NCBI GenBank assembly: GCA_012744275.1
Contig: JAAYIE010000062.1
Location: 1 to 64,000, forward strand
DNA from: Desulfobulbaceae bacterium
GTDB taxonomy: Bacteria; Desulfobacterota; Desulfobulbia; Desulfobulbales; Desulfobulbaceae
DNA length: 64,000 nucleotides
Reading direction: 5' to 3'
Below, piece after piece: positions 46,231 through 55,172 of this stretch (position 1 is its first letter; the number at the start of each line of letters is the position of its first letter). The notes under the pieces are model-generated. The model was not told the DNA's origin. It saw nothing but the letters and a program-made list of their open reading frames with translations, and ran no database searches. The translations under genes and the position numbers were made by a program.

Positions 46231-46602
46231 ATGGATAAAGACCTGTTTGCCAAGGCCCGGGCAACCTTGGGCAAGACCCAGAAAGAACTGGCGCAACTCT
46301 TGGGAATATCTCTCAAGGCGGTGCAGAGCTATGAGCAGGGCTGGCGTTCTGTGCCTCTGCACGTGGAGCGTCAGCTCTTTTTTCTCCTTGCCAACCAGCG
46401 CCCCAAAGACCTCAGGGCAAAAAGCTGTTGCTGGAATGTCAAAAAATGTGCTGCCAAGCAGGACTGCCCAGCCTGGGAGTTTCAGGCAGGGCATCAATGT
46501 TGGTTTCTCAGTGGCACGCTCTGCAGTTGCACTCACGATAAACCCGACAAAGATAAAATGGAGCTCTGCCGGACTTGCCCGGTACTCACCGAACTGCTGT
46601 AA
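46231..46602 (+). CDS. HTH (XRE) protein with Cys/Trp-rich C-terminal domain
   Basis: A 123-residue protein. Residues about 1-55 are an XRE-type helix-turn-helix (KTQKELAQLLGISLKAVQSY). The C-terminal about 60 residues contain two CW pairs (CCWNVKKC, QCWFLSG) and further cysteines (KQDCPAW, LCSCTH, LCRTCP), consistent with a metal or Fe-S site of the two-CW type. Weak Shine-Dalgarno CAAGGCG. It follows oleABCD and precedes mnmA; whether it regulates either is unknown. A redox- or metal-responsive regulator is a reasonable guess. Confidence 0.8.
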   Translation: MDKDLFAKARATLGKTQKELAQLLGISLKAVQSYEQGWRSVPLHVERQLFFLLANQRPKDLRAKSCCWNVKKCAAKQDCPAWEFQAGHQCWFLSGTLCSCTHDKPDKDKMELCRTCPVLTELL

Positions 46603-46632
46603 TCAGGCCCCAGCCTCCCCCTTTTTTTATTC

Positions 46633-47724
46633 ATGCCCAAAGTAAGCATTGGTATAGCCCTGAGTGGCGGGATAGATTCCGCTGTGGCAGCCGTTCTCTT
46701 ACTTGAAGCAGGCTACAGAGTCAGGGGTTTTTTCATGGAACTGCCTCTGCCGGATGCAGCCGCAAACCTGAGCCAGGCTGAAGCCATGGCTGCAGCTTTG
46801 GGCATTCCGCTTAGCCTGCTTGATCTGCGTAGCGACTTTAATAAACTGGTTATCCACTACTTTACCGGCAGCTATCGTTCGGGCCTCACTCCCAACCCCT
46901 GCATATACTGCAACCAGCAGATCAAATTCGGGCTTCTGGCCCAGGCCATGCTGCAAAGCGGCATGAACTGTATTGCCACCGGCCACTATGCCCGCATAAA
47001 CCGCACTGCCCGTGGCCCCCGGCTCAAGCGCGGAGCAGACCCGGTTAAGGATCAATCCTACTTTTTAGCCCGGCTTGGCCGGGAACAGCTCGCCCAGGCA
47101 GTGTTGCCCCTGGGCGAGTGGCATAAAAGCGAAGTACGCCTACTGGCGCAAAAAAAGGGCCTGCCCCTGCCCAAGAGCGACAGCCAGGATGTCTGCTTTC
47201 TCAAACAGGGTCTGACCTCTTTTCTCACGGACCAGGGCTTTGCCGCTACACCAGGTGAAATTGTCGACGCGAATGGTAAAAAGCTCGGTCTGCATCAGGG
47301 CATTGGTCACTACACCATCGGCCAGCGCCGTGGCCTTGGTCTGCCGGATGCGAGCCCCTGGTATGTGCAGGCCATTAATGCAGAAAAAAATCAGTTAATC
47401 GTCGGCAAGGAGCATTCTCTGTGGCGGCAGACCTGTCCAGTTCATAGCCTGCGCTGGACTCTCGAAGCTGCACCGTCTTCCTGGCAGGGGGTCATCCAGT
47501 TGCGTTCCCAGCACCAGGGGGCCCTTGGCGAACTGCACATGACCGGTCCGGATACCGCCGAAATCAGCTTTGCAGAAGCACAGCGAGCCATCGCCCCGGG
47601 CCAGTTTGCCGTTTTTTACCAGGGCGACACGGTGCAGGGCAGCGCGATTATCGGCACACCGCCCGCCTCTAGGAGGCTAAACCAACACAATGCCTTAAGG
47701 ACTACAGCAGTACCTGCCACATGA
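46633..47724 (+). CDS. mnmA: tRNA-specific 2-thiouridylase
   Basis: Thiolates U34 of tRNA-Lys, Glu and Gln with sulfur relayed from a cysteine desulfurase. The 363 residues show the PP-loop SGGIDS (11-16), the first catalytic cysteine region NPCIYCNQQIKFG, KDQSYFL and the second cysteine in SQDVCFL, and the C-terminal GQRRGLGLPDASPWYV. Length is close to E. coli MnmA (368). It follows the HTH gene by 30 nt and is 7 nt from mtaB, forming a tRNA-modification pair. Confidence 0.93.
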   Translation: MPKVSIGIALSGGIDSAVAAVLLLEAGYRVRGFFMELPLPDAAANLSQAEAMAAALGIPLSLLDLRSDFNKLVIHYFTGSYRSGLTPNPCIYCNQQIKFGLLAQAMLQSGMNCIATGHYARINRTARGPRLKRGADPVKDQSYFLARLGREQLAQAVLPLGEWHKSEVRLLAQKKGLPLPKSDSQDVCFLKQGLTSFLTDQGFAATPGEIVDANGKKLGLHQGIGHYTIGQRRGLGLPDASPWYVQAINAEKNQLIVGKEHSLWRQTCPVHSLRWTLEAAPSSWQGVIQLRSQHQGALGELHMTGPDTAEISFAEAQRAIAPGQFAVFYQGDTVQGSAIIGTPPASRRLNQHNALRTTAVPAT

Positions 47725-47731
47725 AGATGCC

Positions 47732-49102
47732 ATGAAGACCCCACAGGTCGCCATCACCACCTTGGGCTGCAAGGTCAACCAGTTTGAATCCGCTGCCCTG
47801 CACAGTGCCTTTACCGATGCCGGCTGCACACTGGTTCCCTTTGGCAGTACAGCCGATATTACTATCATCAACACCTGTGCAGTCACCGCCCGGGCCGGGC
47901 AGCAATCGCGCCAGCTGATCCGGCGCGCCCTAAAGTGCAGTCCTGCAGCCAGGGTACTGGTCACTGGCTGTTACGCCCAGGCCGAAGCCGAGTTGGTGCG
48001 CGGGCTTGACCCGCGCATTCTCCTTGTTGGCAATGCCCACAAGGATGAACTGGTTCAGGCGGCTTTAGCAGCAGACCCTGCTGCGCTTCCCGTTCTCCAC
48101 AGCCCCATGGAGGATACGAAAAATATTTTCAATCTGCCCGTGCGGCATTTTTCTGGTCGCACCCGCGCCTATCTGCGCATTCAGGATGGCTGCAACAACT
48201 TCTGTGCCTACTGCATCGTGCCCCACACCCGTGGCCGCAGCCGTAGCCTGCCAAAAAAACAAATTTTTGCCCAGACAACCATCTTTGCGGAGGCTGGCTA
48301 CAAAGAGCTGGTTATTACCGGCATCAACACTGGCAAATACGGTCTTGATTTGAACGAAGGCATGGATATCACCAGCCTGTTGACCGAACTGTGCGCCCAT
48401 TTCCCTGGGCTACGTTTCCGCCTCAGCTCCATAGAACCTACGGAGATTGATGAAGCATTCCTTGAGTTGGCCGCACATTGCCCTAACCTGATGCCCCACT
48501 TTCACATTCCCCTACAAAGCGGCAATAATCGTATTTTGGCTGCCATGCGCCGCAAATACAGCGCCGAAGAATGGACAGCGGTGCTCACCCGCCTGCACAG
48601 CCGTGTGCCCCAAGCGGCTATTGGTTGCGATGTGCTCACTGGTTTTCCCGGCGAAACGGATGACGAAGCCGCCTGTACCCACGACTTGCTCTCAAAATTG
48701 CCCATCAGCTATCTGCATGTCTTTCCGTATTCGAAAAGGCTGGGCACGCCAGCCGCCGAGATGGGACAGCAGGTGCCTGGGGCAGTGAAGGCAGCACGGG
48801 TGCAACAGTTGCGCGAGCTAGACACCGCTCTGCGCCAGCGTTTCTACCAGGCCAACTTGAACCACTCTTTCCGGGTTCTGGTGGAACGTCGTCTCCGGGG
48901 CCGGCCGGGCATACTGCAAGGTTTCAGCGAAAACTACATCCCCATCAGCTTTGCCGGGTCAGGCTCGCTGGTGCGCAGTTTGGTCACTGTGCAGCTTGAG
49001 CGCATAGATACAGACCAGCCCTTGGGCCGACTAATAGACCAGCCGCAGCTGGAATCCCCTTCCCCAGCAGCAGTAGCGCCCATAACCCCTGTTCCAAATT
49101 AA
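47732..49102 (+). CDS. mtaB: tRNA t6A37 methylthiotransferase
   Basis: Radical SAM methylthiotransferase making ms2t6A37 in ANN-decoding tRNAs. The 456 residues hold the N-terminal UPF0004 domain with three cluster cysteines (TTLGCKVNQFES, NTCAVTARAG, TGCYAQAEAE), the radical SAM motif CNNFCAYC, and a C-terminal TRAM-like region. GCKVNQ and the lack of MiaB-specific features favour MtaB. The last codons and stop lie at the start of repeat copy D. Confidence 0.92.
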   Translation: MKTPQVAITTLGCKVNQFESAALHSAFTDAGCTLVPFGSTADITIINTCAVTARAGQQSRQLIRRALKCSPAARVLVTGCYAQAEAELVRGLDPRILLVGNAHKDELVQAALAADPAALPVLHSPMEDTKNIFNLPVRHFSGRTRAYLRIQDGCNNFCAYCIVPHTRGRSRSLPKKQIFAQTTIFAEAGYKELVITGINTGKYGLDLNEGMDITSLLTELCAHFPGLRFRLSSIEPTEIDEAFLELAAHCPNLMPHFHIPLQSGNNRILAAMRRKYSAEEWTAVLTRLHSRVPQAAIGCDVLTGFPGETDDEAACTHDLLSKLPISYLHVFPYSKRLGTPAAEMGQQVPGAVKAARVQQLRELDTALRQRFYQANLNHSFRVLVERRLRGRPGILQGFSENYIPISFAGSGSLVRSLVTVQLERIDTDQPLGRLIDQPQLESPSPAAVAPITPVPN

Positions 49103-49212
49103 CGTTGCCTTAAGGTGGTAAGGGAAAACGACACAGGCATTGTATGGAGATATACGTCCTGCGGGTATATTTCGATGCCGGACACGTATGGGCACTTTAT
49201 GTGGAGTTGAAA
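49091..49212 (-). repeat. Dispersed palindromic repeat, copy D
   Basis: Reverse orientation. TTAAGG, CGACACAGGCATTGTATGGAG, TCCTGCGGGTAT and GCCGGACAC match copy H reversed. It overlaps the last three codons and stop of mtaB and lies upstream of cinA. A 23-codon ORF (ATG 49143 to TAA 49212) runs through it, but I do not count it as a gene. Confidence 0.6.
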
Positions 49213-49277
49213 TAACGGGAGACTTGAGAGCGCAGCTCCAACCGGGTAAAGTGGCGGGGTCAATTAAAGGAGCAGAC

Positions 49278-50537
49278 ATGCGTGGAGAAATAATCGCCAT
49301 CGGTGACGAGCTGATCTCGGGCCGGATATTGAACAGCACCAGCCGCCTTGCGGCCAGACGGCTGTTTCTGCTTGGTTACGATATTCCAATCATGCAGAGT
49401 ATCGGTGATGACTCTGGACTCATCGGTCGCACCTTGCTCACTGCGCTGGCGCGGGCAGATTTTGTTTTAGTTACCGGCGGCCTGGGTTCCACAGACGACG
49501 ACCTCACCACAGCGGCGGCGGCCGAGGCCCTTGGCCTGAAAGCAGCCGAACACCCGCTGGTACTGGAAAAACTACGGCAACGACTGGTTGCCGAAGGGCG
49601 TGAAGCTGATTTGGCCAACATCTCCCGTTTCGCTGTTCTACCAGAAGATGCGCAACTGCTGGATGACAGCTACCGTATGGCCGGCTATCTCCTCTTCCAT
49701 CAGAAAAAACCGGTCTGGTTTCTGCCGGGCGTCCCTTCGCAAATGGCTACCCTGCTCGAAAGCAAGGTCATACCCGAATTGCAGCGGCTTTTTCCACCGC
49801 CGCCAGTGTGTCAGCACATTTACCGCAGCTGCGGCCTCAGAGAACTGGCCATCAATGCTATGCTCAAACCACTGGAAGGCCAGCAGGGACTGCAAATCGG
49901 CTACTATCCCATTGGCTGGGAAGTGGATGTCAGCCTGACGGTACGGCCAGACGGGCAGAGGCAGGGCGAGACTCTCTTCAAACAAGCGGACAGCTATATT
50001 CGCACACAGCTTGGCGACAATCTTTTTGGCGAGGGTGATGAAGGGCTGCCACAAGCAGTTGGTGGCCTGCTCAAACAGCAGGGAAAAAGACTGGCAGTAG
50101 CGGAATCGTGCACCGGCGGCCTGCTTGCCGCCTGCATCACGGAAATACCCGGCAGCTCTGGCTGGTTTGATGGTGGCGTGGTGGTCTACTCCAACAGCCT
50201 CAAGGAAAAGCTTTTGGGCATATCTCCTGAGCTGTTAGCCGAGCACGGCGCGGTCAGCGAAGCCTGTGCCAGGGCCATGGCCGAACAAACACTGGCCAGA
50301 CTGGACAGTGAGATTGCCCTGGCCATCACCGGTATAGCCGGGCCTGATGGCGGCACGCCTGATAAACCGGTGGGCACGGTTTTCCTTGCCCTGGCCGCTT
50401 GCAGAGGCGATGCCCGGATCAACTGCGTGCAACGCGTGCAGCTGCATGGTTCCCGGCGTGAAATACAGATACAAACCGCACAACGGGCGCTGGATATGGC
50501 CCGCCGCCATCTTCTTGAACACACACAAATCAGCTGA
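49278..50537 (+). CDS. cinA: CinA-family protein (MoCF domain + NMN amidohydrolase domain)
   Basis: A 419-residue protein from ATG 49278, which has Shine-Dalgarno AAAGGAG; upstream in-frame codons belong to repeat D. The N-terminal MoCF/COG1058 domain ([30 protein letters not shown]) is associated with ADP-ribose or NAD-related pyrophosphatase activity. The C-terminal CinA domain ([49 protein letters not shown]) is the nicotinamide-nucleotide deamidase type. cinA-recA adjacency is widespread; recA starts 11 nt downstream. Confidence 0.93.
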   Translation: MRGEIIAIGDELISGRILNSTSRLAARRLFLLGYDIPIMQSIGDDSGLIGRTLLTALARADFVLVTGGLGSTDDDLTTAAAAEALGLKAAEHPLVLEKLRQRLVAEGREADLANISRFAVLPEDAQLLDDSYRMAGYLLFHQKKPVWFLPGVPSQMATLLESKVIPELQRLFPPPPVCQHIYRSCGLRELAINAMLKPLEGQQGLQIGYYPIGWEVDVSLTVRPDGQRQGETLFKQADSYIRTQLGDNLFGEGDEGLPQAVGGLLKQQGKRLAVAESCTGGLLAACITEIPGSSGWFDGGVVVYSNSLKEKLLGISPELLAEHGAVSEACARAMAEQTLARLDSEIALAITGIAGPDGGTPDKPVGTVFLALAACRGDARINCVQRVQLHGSRREIQIQTAQRALDMARRHLLEHTQIS

Positions 50538-50548
50538 CAGGAGCAGGC

Positions 50549-51595
50549 ATGGCTGAACGAAGCGAATTGCAGAATAACCGATTAAAAAGCGTAGATAACG
50601 CCATCTCCCAAATCCAGCGACAATTCGGCAAGGGTGCCATCATGCGCCTGGGTTCGGACGAACGGGAAAACGTGCCGGTCATCCCCACCGGTATCCTCTC
50701 CGTTGATCTTGCCCTGGGCGTGGGCGGGCTGCCGCGCGGCCGGGTCACGGAAATTTATGGTCCGGAAGCATCGGGCAAGACCACCCTTGCCCTGCATGTC
50801 ATTGCCGAAGCCCAGCGCCGGGGCGGTAATGCCGCCTTCATCGACGCAGAGCACGCGCTTGACACTGGCTATGCTGAGCGTTTAGGTGTGGATGTGGACA
50901 ACCTGCTCATTTCCCAGCCAGATTTTGGCGAACAGGCCTTGGAAATTGCGGAAATTCTCATGCGCAGCGGCGGCATCGATGTCATCGTCATTGATTCTGT
51001 AGCAGCCCTGGTACCAAGGGCAGAAATCGACGGTAATGTGGGTGACCAGCATGTGGGCCTGCAGGCGCGCCTGATGTCGCATGCCATGCGCAAATTCACC
51101 GGGGTGATCAATCGCACTAATACGGTGCTCATCTTCATCAACCAGATCCGCATGAAGATCGGGGTGATGTTCGGTAACCCAGAGACCACCACCGGCGGCA
51201 ATGCACTCAAATTCTACAGCTCGGTCCGCATCGATATCCGCAGAACCACGCAGATCAAAGAGGGTCAGGATGTCATTGGCAACCAGACCAAGGTCAAGGT
51301 GGTGAAGAATAAGGTGGCCCCCCCCTTCAAGCAGGCAGAGTTTGATATCGTCTACGGTGAGGGCATCTCCCGCACCGGCGACCTGCTTGATTTGGCCGTT
51401 GCCCAGGGCCTGGTGGACAAAAGCGGCGCCTGGTATGCCTACAACGACGAACGCATTGGCCAGGGCCGGGAAAATGCCAAAAGATACCTGAAAGAACGTC
51501 CCGAGCTGATGGATGAGCTCGACCGCAAACTGCGCCTGGGCTTTGGCATGCCAGTGGAAGGCGAAGAAGCACCTGCGCCCGGACAGGCTGAATAA
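50549..51595 (+). CDS. recA: Recombinase A
   Basis: Central recombinase and SOS co-protease, 348 residues. Walker [10 protein letters not shown] (71-79), Walker [13 protein letters not shown], the L1/L2 loops ([20 protein letters not shown] and [18 protein letters not shown]) and a short acidic C-terminus. Shine-Dalgarno CAGGAG 8 nt before ATG. No LexA box is evident in the 11-nt gap, so expression may come from a promoter inside or before cinA. No recX follows; a small GNAT gene does. Confidence 0.97.
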   Translation: MAERSELQNNRLKSVDNAISQIQRQFGKGAIMRLGSDERENVPVIPTGILSVDLALGVGGLPRGRVTEIYGPEASGKTTLALHVIAEAQRRGGNAAFIDAEHALDTGYAERLGVDVDNLLISQPDFGEQALEIAEILMRSGGIDVIVIDSVAALVPRAEIDGNVGDQHVGLQARLMSHAMRKFTGVINRTNTVLIFINQIRMKIGVMFGNPETTTGGNALKFYSSVRIDIRRTTQIKEGQDVIGNQTKVKVVKNKVAPPFKQAEFDIVYGEGISRTGDLLDLAVAQGLVDKSGAWYAYNDERIGQGRENAKRYLKERPELMDELDRKLRLGFGMPVEGEEAPAPGQAE

Positions 51596-51629
51596 GCAAA
51601 ATCCACCACCTCAAAAATATGGTGAGCAC

Positions 51630-51962
51630 ATGGAAGAAGCACAAGTGATTCATAACAGCGCCAAGCAACGCTACGAACTGCCCATGGACGGCGCACTGGC
51701 CCTGCTGGAATATAAAGAACAGGGTAAGGACGTGCTGGTTTTCACCCACACCTTTGTGCCACCGGAACTGCGGGGCAAAAATATTGCTGCAATCCTTACC
51801 CGCTTTGCCCTGGACGACGCCCGCAGCCAGGGGAAAAAGGTGCATCCGCAGTGCACCTATGTGGACAGCTTCATACGGCGCAACCAGGAATATGCAGACC
51901 TGCGCGCTGATAGCAGCAACAATGCGCCTAGTTGCGGCATGCCCCGGCATAAGGCGGATTAA
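51630..51962 (+). CDS. Small GNAT N-acetyltransferase (YidJ/COG2388 type)
   Basis: A 110-residue minimal GNAT from ATG 51630 (GGTGAG upstream). Family features are VFTHTFVPPELRGKNIAAIL, the acetyl-CoA loop-like RGKNIA, and the terminal CTYVDSFIRRNQEYADL typical of this subfamily. The substrate is unknown. The gene is 34 nt after recA, and repeat copy E begins 11 nt after its stop. Confidence 0.85.
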   Translation: MEEAQVIHNSAKQRYELPMDGALALLEYKEQGKDVLVFTHTFVPPELRGKNIAAILTRFALDDARSQGKKVHPQCTYVDSFIRRNQEYADLRADSSNNAPSCGMPRHKAD

Positions 51963-51972
51963 ATCCTATTTC

Positions 51973-52096
51973 GATTCTACCTCAAAGTCCTATCTGTGTC
52001 GGCTCCCGGCAAATGCTCGCAGGATGTACCCTAACGTATGCCTGCGTCGCATTTTCCTTGCCTTCTCGATATCATTTTTGATCTGGAACCGAAATT
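51973..52096 (+). repeat. Dispersed palindromic repeat, copy E
   Basis: Forward orientation. It holds the central core GCCTGCGTCGCATTT (52040-52054), identical to that in copy H, and the flanking blocks TGTGTCGGCTCCCGG, AATGCTCGCAGGATGTAC and TTTTTGATCTGGAACCG. It lies between the GNAT gene and the antiporter gene. Confidence 0.75.
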
Positions 52097-52115
52097 ACTT
52101 GCACCAACTCACGTC

Positions 52116-52156
52116 AGCGCAAAGCGGTCTGCCATGAACCAAGGCCGTTTTGCGCT
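52116..52156 (+). other. 12-bp stem hairpin upstream of the antiporter
   Basis: AGCGCAAAGCGG pairs with CCGTTTTGCGCT (11 Watson-Crick pairs plus one G-U) around a 17-nt loop. No T-run follows, so it is not a standard terminator. It is 75 nt before the antiporter ATG and 19 nt after repeat E. It may be an mRNA leader structure, a processing site or an operator-like palindrome. Confidence 0.6.
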
Positions 52157-52231
52157 GTGCCTATTCTACAGTCTGAAACATACTTTCATAACACCCTCCA
52201 GCCCCGCTGACCAAATATCCCAAGGACACCA

Positions 52232-53206
52232 ATGCTGCTTGCCGTTCTTGCCCTGATCTGCGGGCTTCTTATTCTGGTCATCAGCGCACATTATTTTGTT
52301 GTGGGTGCAGCTGCCAGCGCCCATCATTTTGGCATGCCGCCTCTGTTGATCGGTATGGTGGTGGTGGGGTTTGGCACCTCTGCGCCGGAGCTGGTGGTTT
52401 CGCTGCTGGCTGCGCTGGAAGGCAACCCCGGCATTGCGCTTGGCAATGCCTATGGCTCAAACATTGTTAATATAGCGCTTATTCTGGGCCTGACCTGCAT
52501 CCTCCGCCCGATTAAGGTGCCCCGGGTGGTGCAGCGCCGCGAGCTCCCCATCCTGCTGGTAGTCACAGTACTTGCCGCCTGGCAGGCCTGGGATGCAGCG
52601 CTCAGCCGTATGGAGGGGGTGGTTCTTCTTCTGGTCTTCACTGGCATTATGACCATGAGTATCCGTGAAGGATTGCAAACCAAGTTCCAGGCACTTGAAC
52701 ATACCCTAGGCCAGGAGATGGATACCGCCGGATCAGCGCCCTTGAGCCGTGCCATTGTTCAACTTGTTGCCGGATTGCTCTTTCTGGTGCTCAGCTCACG
52801 GCTCTTAGTCTGGGGCGCGGTGGTGATTGCCCAGAATTTCGGGGTAAGCGATCTGGTCATCGGCCTGACCATTGTCGCAGTGGGCACTTCCCTGCCAGAG
52901 CTGGCCTCCTCCCTGGCTGCCGCCAGAAAAGGTGAGCATGATCTTGCTTTGGGTAATATCCTGGGGTCAAACCTGTTCAATACCCTGGCTGTTGTGGGGC
53001 TTGCCAGCACGCTCAGTCCGATGGCAGTGGAACAGGGCGTGCTGGGCAGAGATATTCTGTGCATGGCCACCCTGACCGCAGCCCTGTGGCTCATGGGCTG
53101 GGCGAAGAGCGGCCAGGGCAGGATCAACCGCTTTGAAGGCGCGCTCCTTTTGGCTGTTTATCTCGGCTATACCCTCTTCCTCCTGCGCAGCGTGGGTGTA
53201 GTGTAA
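52232..53206 (+). CDS. Ca2+/Na+ (or cation/H+) antiporter, YrbG/CaxA family
   Basis: Inner-membrane exchanger of the CaCA superfamily, 324 residues and about ten hydrophobic segments in two inverted halves. Both alpha repeats are present: GFGTSAPELVVSLLAA...GNAYGSNIVN and AVGTSLPELASSLAAA...GNILGSNLFN, carrying the acidic cation-binding Glu residues. Shine-Dalgarno AAGGA. Ion specificity cannot be told. The stop codon TAA (53204-53206) is already part of repeat copy F. Confidence 0.9.
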   Translation: MLLAVLALICGLLILVISAHYFVVGAAASAHHFGMPPLLIGMVVVGFGTSAPELVVSLLAALEGNPGIALGNAYGSNIVNIALILGLTCILRPIKVPRVVQRRELPILLVVTVLAAWQAWDAALSRMEGVVLLLVFTGIMTMSIREGLQTKFQALEHTLGQEMDTAGSAPLSRAIVQLVAGLLFLVLSSRLLVWGAVVIAQNFGVSDLVIGLTIVAVGTSLPELASSLAAARKGEHDLALGNILGSNLFNTLAVVGLASTLSPMAVEQGVLGRDILCMATLTAALWLMGWAKSGQGRINRFEGALLLAVYLGYTLFLLRSVGVV

Positions 53207-53319
53207 TTCCAGCCCCATAGTAAAGTGCTCTTGTGTCGGCTTCGCCGAATGCTCCTCGAAGTACCTCTATGTACATCTGCGTCGCCTTCTTGATAGCATC
53301 TTTACTCTAGAACTGGAAT
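53205..53319 (+). repeat. Dispersed palindromic repeat, copy F (115 bp)
   Basis: Begins AATTCCAGCCCCATAGTAAAG and ends with its imperfect inverse CTTTACTCTAGAACTGGAAT, so the element has terminal inverted repeats of about 20-25 nt. Inside are the hairpin TCGGC-TTC-GCCGA and GTAC-CTCTAT-GTAC. Near-identical to copy G in inverse orientation: 27 of the first 28 bases match. Confidence 0.85.
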
Positions 53320-53353
53320 ATTTCTGCTCCCATTTTCACCTTAGACAAAAAAC

Positions 53354-54058
53354 ATGCTTGGAACCCTTGTTAATGCCCTGGCCATTATCGCAGGCGGTCT
53401 TATCGGCCTCTTGTTCCGCAAAGGCATTGGCCCGCGCTACGAGGAAAGCATCCGCATGGCCTTGGGCCTGGCAGTGGCACTGGTGGGCGCCAAAGGGGCA
53501 ATCCTTGCAGAGAGCGAACTGCTGGTGCTGATTTTCTCCCTGGTGATCGGCACCATCATCGGTGAATGGCTGGACATTGAGGGCCGCCTGGAGCATTTCG
53601 GCCAGTGGTTGCAACAGCGCATGTCCCGCGGGCAGAGTGGCGGCAATGCCAGCTTTGGCCGCGCCTTTGTCAGCGCCACCCTGCTCTTTTGCGTGGGTTC
53701 CATGGCCATCGTCGGCTCGCTGGAAAGCGGCCTGAGCGGCAACCACCAGACCCTCTTTGCCAAGGCCTCGCTCGACGGCCTGATCTCTGTGGTTTTTGCC
53801 TCGGCCCAGGGGCCGGGCGTGCTCCTTTCCGCCGTGCCGGTGCTATTTTACCAGGGCAGCATCACCATGGCCGCCACCCTGCTCAAACCCCTTTTGACCG
53901 CTGCCACCGTGGCCAACATGAGCGCGGTTGGCGGCCTGCTCATCGTGGTGATCGGCATCAACCTTTTGGGTATCACCAAAATTCGGGTGGGCAACATGCT
54001 GCCCGCCATTTTCCTGCCGCTGGCATACCAGTTGCTGCGCCAAATCGCTGGCTTTTGA
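53354..54058 (+). CDS. DUF554 membrane protein (YdfK/YqgA-like)
   Basis: A 234-residue protein with about seven hydrophobic segments. N-terminal MLGTLVNALAIIAGGLIGLL and the central CVGSMAIVGSLESGL and LISVVFASAQGPGVLLSAVPV are DUF554 signatures. Its function is unestablished; a transport role is often supposed. No Shine-Dalgarno. It is enclosed by repeat copies F (forward) and G (reverse), so it is a free-standing unit between antiporter and aldo-keto reductase. Confidence 0.88.
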   Translation: MLGTLVNALAIIAGGLIGLLFRKGIGPRYEESIRMALGLAVALVGAKGAILAESELLVLIFSLVIGTIIGEWLDIEGRLEHFGQWLQQRMSRGQSGGNASFGRAFVSATLLFCVGSMAIVGSLESGLSGNHQTLFAKASLDGLISVVFASAQGPGVLLSAVPVLFYQGSITMAATLLKPLLTAATVANMSAVGGLLIVVIGINLLGITKIRVGNMLPAIFLPLAYQLLRQIAGF

Positions 54059-54083
54059 AGGGATTGGCTCTCTGCGCCTTTTG

Positions 54084-54206
54084 ATTCCAGTTTCAGAATA
54101 AAAATGCTATCAAGAAGGCGCTGCAGGCGTACATAGAGGAAAGGTACTCCGAGAAGCATTTTCCGAAGCTAGACGCTGAAGAGCACTTTACTATGGAGCT
54201 GGAATT
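54084..54206 (-). repeat. Dispersed palindromic repeat, copy G (123 bp)
   Basis: Reverse orientation relative to F. Its right end CTTTACTATGGAGCTGGAATT and left end ATTCCAGTTTCAGAATAAAAA form the terminal inverted repeat. On the + strand it is open in one frame through its length into the Shine-Dalgarno region of the aldo-keto reductase gene. It is 8 nt longer than F because of two internal insertions. Confidence 0.85.
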
Positions 54207-54230
54207 CACCATAACCATGAGGAGACTGCC

Positions 54231-55172
54231 ATGAAAACTCATACCTTAGCCAATGGAGACCGTATTCCCGCCTTTGGACTGGGCACCTGGAAATCCTCAA
54301 AGGGCCAGGTAGCCGTCGCAGTGCAGGAGGCCCTTAAGATCGGCTATCGCCACATTGACTGCGCAGCCATCTACAACAACGAGGCGGAGATTGGCCAGGC
54401 CCTGTCGACCTTTAACGGTAAGCGCAGTGACCTGTGGCTGACCTCAAAACTGTGGAACGACTCCCACAGTGCGGAGGCAGTACGACCCGCCCTGGAAAAA
54501 ACCCTGCTCGATCTGCGCCAGGACTATCTTGATCTGTATCTCATTCACTGGCCGATTCATTTCAAGAAAGGAGTTGTCTTTCCTCGTAACCTCGGGGAGA
54601 TGTTGCCACCAGAAGCCATCCCCGTTGGCGAAACCTGGCAGGCCCTGGAAGAATGCGTACGCGCCGGACTAACCCGTCACATCGGGGTAAGCAATTTCAC
54701 CATCCCAAAAGTACAACAGGTTCTGGCCCAGGCTGCCATTGCCCCGGCCATGAATCAGATCGAACTGCACCCCTACCTGCAGCAGGAGGATATGCTGGCT
54801 TTCTCCCGTCAAAAAGGTGTACTGCTCACAGCCTATGCGCCGCTCGGCTCCGGCGACCGGCCCAAGGGAATGAAAAAGGCGGATGAACCAGTACTGCTGA
54901 ATAATACCGTCATCGCCGAGGTGGCGAAAAAACACCAGGCCAGTCCCGGCCAGGTATTGATTGCCTGGGCACTGGCGCGTGACACCGTGGTTATTCCCAA
55001 GTCGGTCAATCCGAAACGGTTACAGGAAAATTTCGACGCCCAGCAGCTCCAGCTCGACCAGGACGACATGGCGCGCATCGCCAGACTTGAGCGCGGTTGG
55101 CGCTTTGTGGATGGCGACAGTTTCTGCACAGGCGATTCACCCTATACTCTGCAGTGGCTCTGGCAACAGTAA
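54231..55172 (+). CDS. Aldo/keto reductase
   Basis: NAD(P)H-dependent carbonyl reductase of the AKR superfamily, 313 residues, a TIM barrel. N-terminal GLGTWKS, the catalytic Asp in HIDCAAIYNNEAEIG with Tyr in the same segment, Lys in LTSKLWND, His in LIHWPIHF, and the cofactor-phosphate motif VIPKSVNPKRLQEN near the C-terminus. Shine-Dalgarno GAGGAG 6 nt before ATG. The stop overlaps the start of the ModF-like gene by one base. Substrate unknown; the nearest overall look is the plant/yeast-like AKR group. Confidence 0.92.
   Translation: MKTHTLANGDRIPAFGLGTWKSSKGQVAVAVQEALKIGYRHIDCAAIYNNEAEIGQALSTFNGKRSDLWLTSKLWNDSHSAEAVRPALEKTLLDLRQDYLDLYLIHWPIHFKKGVVFPRNLGEMLPPEAIPVGETWQALEECVRAGLTRHIGVSNFTIPKVQQVLAQAAIAPAMNQIELHPYLQQEDMLAFSRQKGVLLTAYAPLGSGDRPKGMKKADEPVLLNNTVIAEVAKKHQASPGQVLIAWALARDTVVIPKSVNPKRLQENFDAQQLQLDQDDMARIARLERGWRFVDGDSFCTGDSPYTLQWLWQQ

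Noticed and set aside
49140-49277. 46-codon N-terminal extension of CinA and a 23-codon ORF in repeat D
   Set aside because: Both run through the repeat; CinA proper starts at [12 protein letters not shown] with AAAGGAG upstream.
51754-52256. Overlapping + strand frames through the GNAT end and repeat E
   Set aside because: They cross a repeat and a hairpin, have no ribosome site and no domain.
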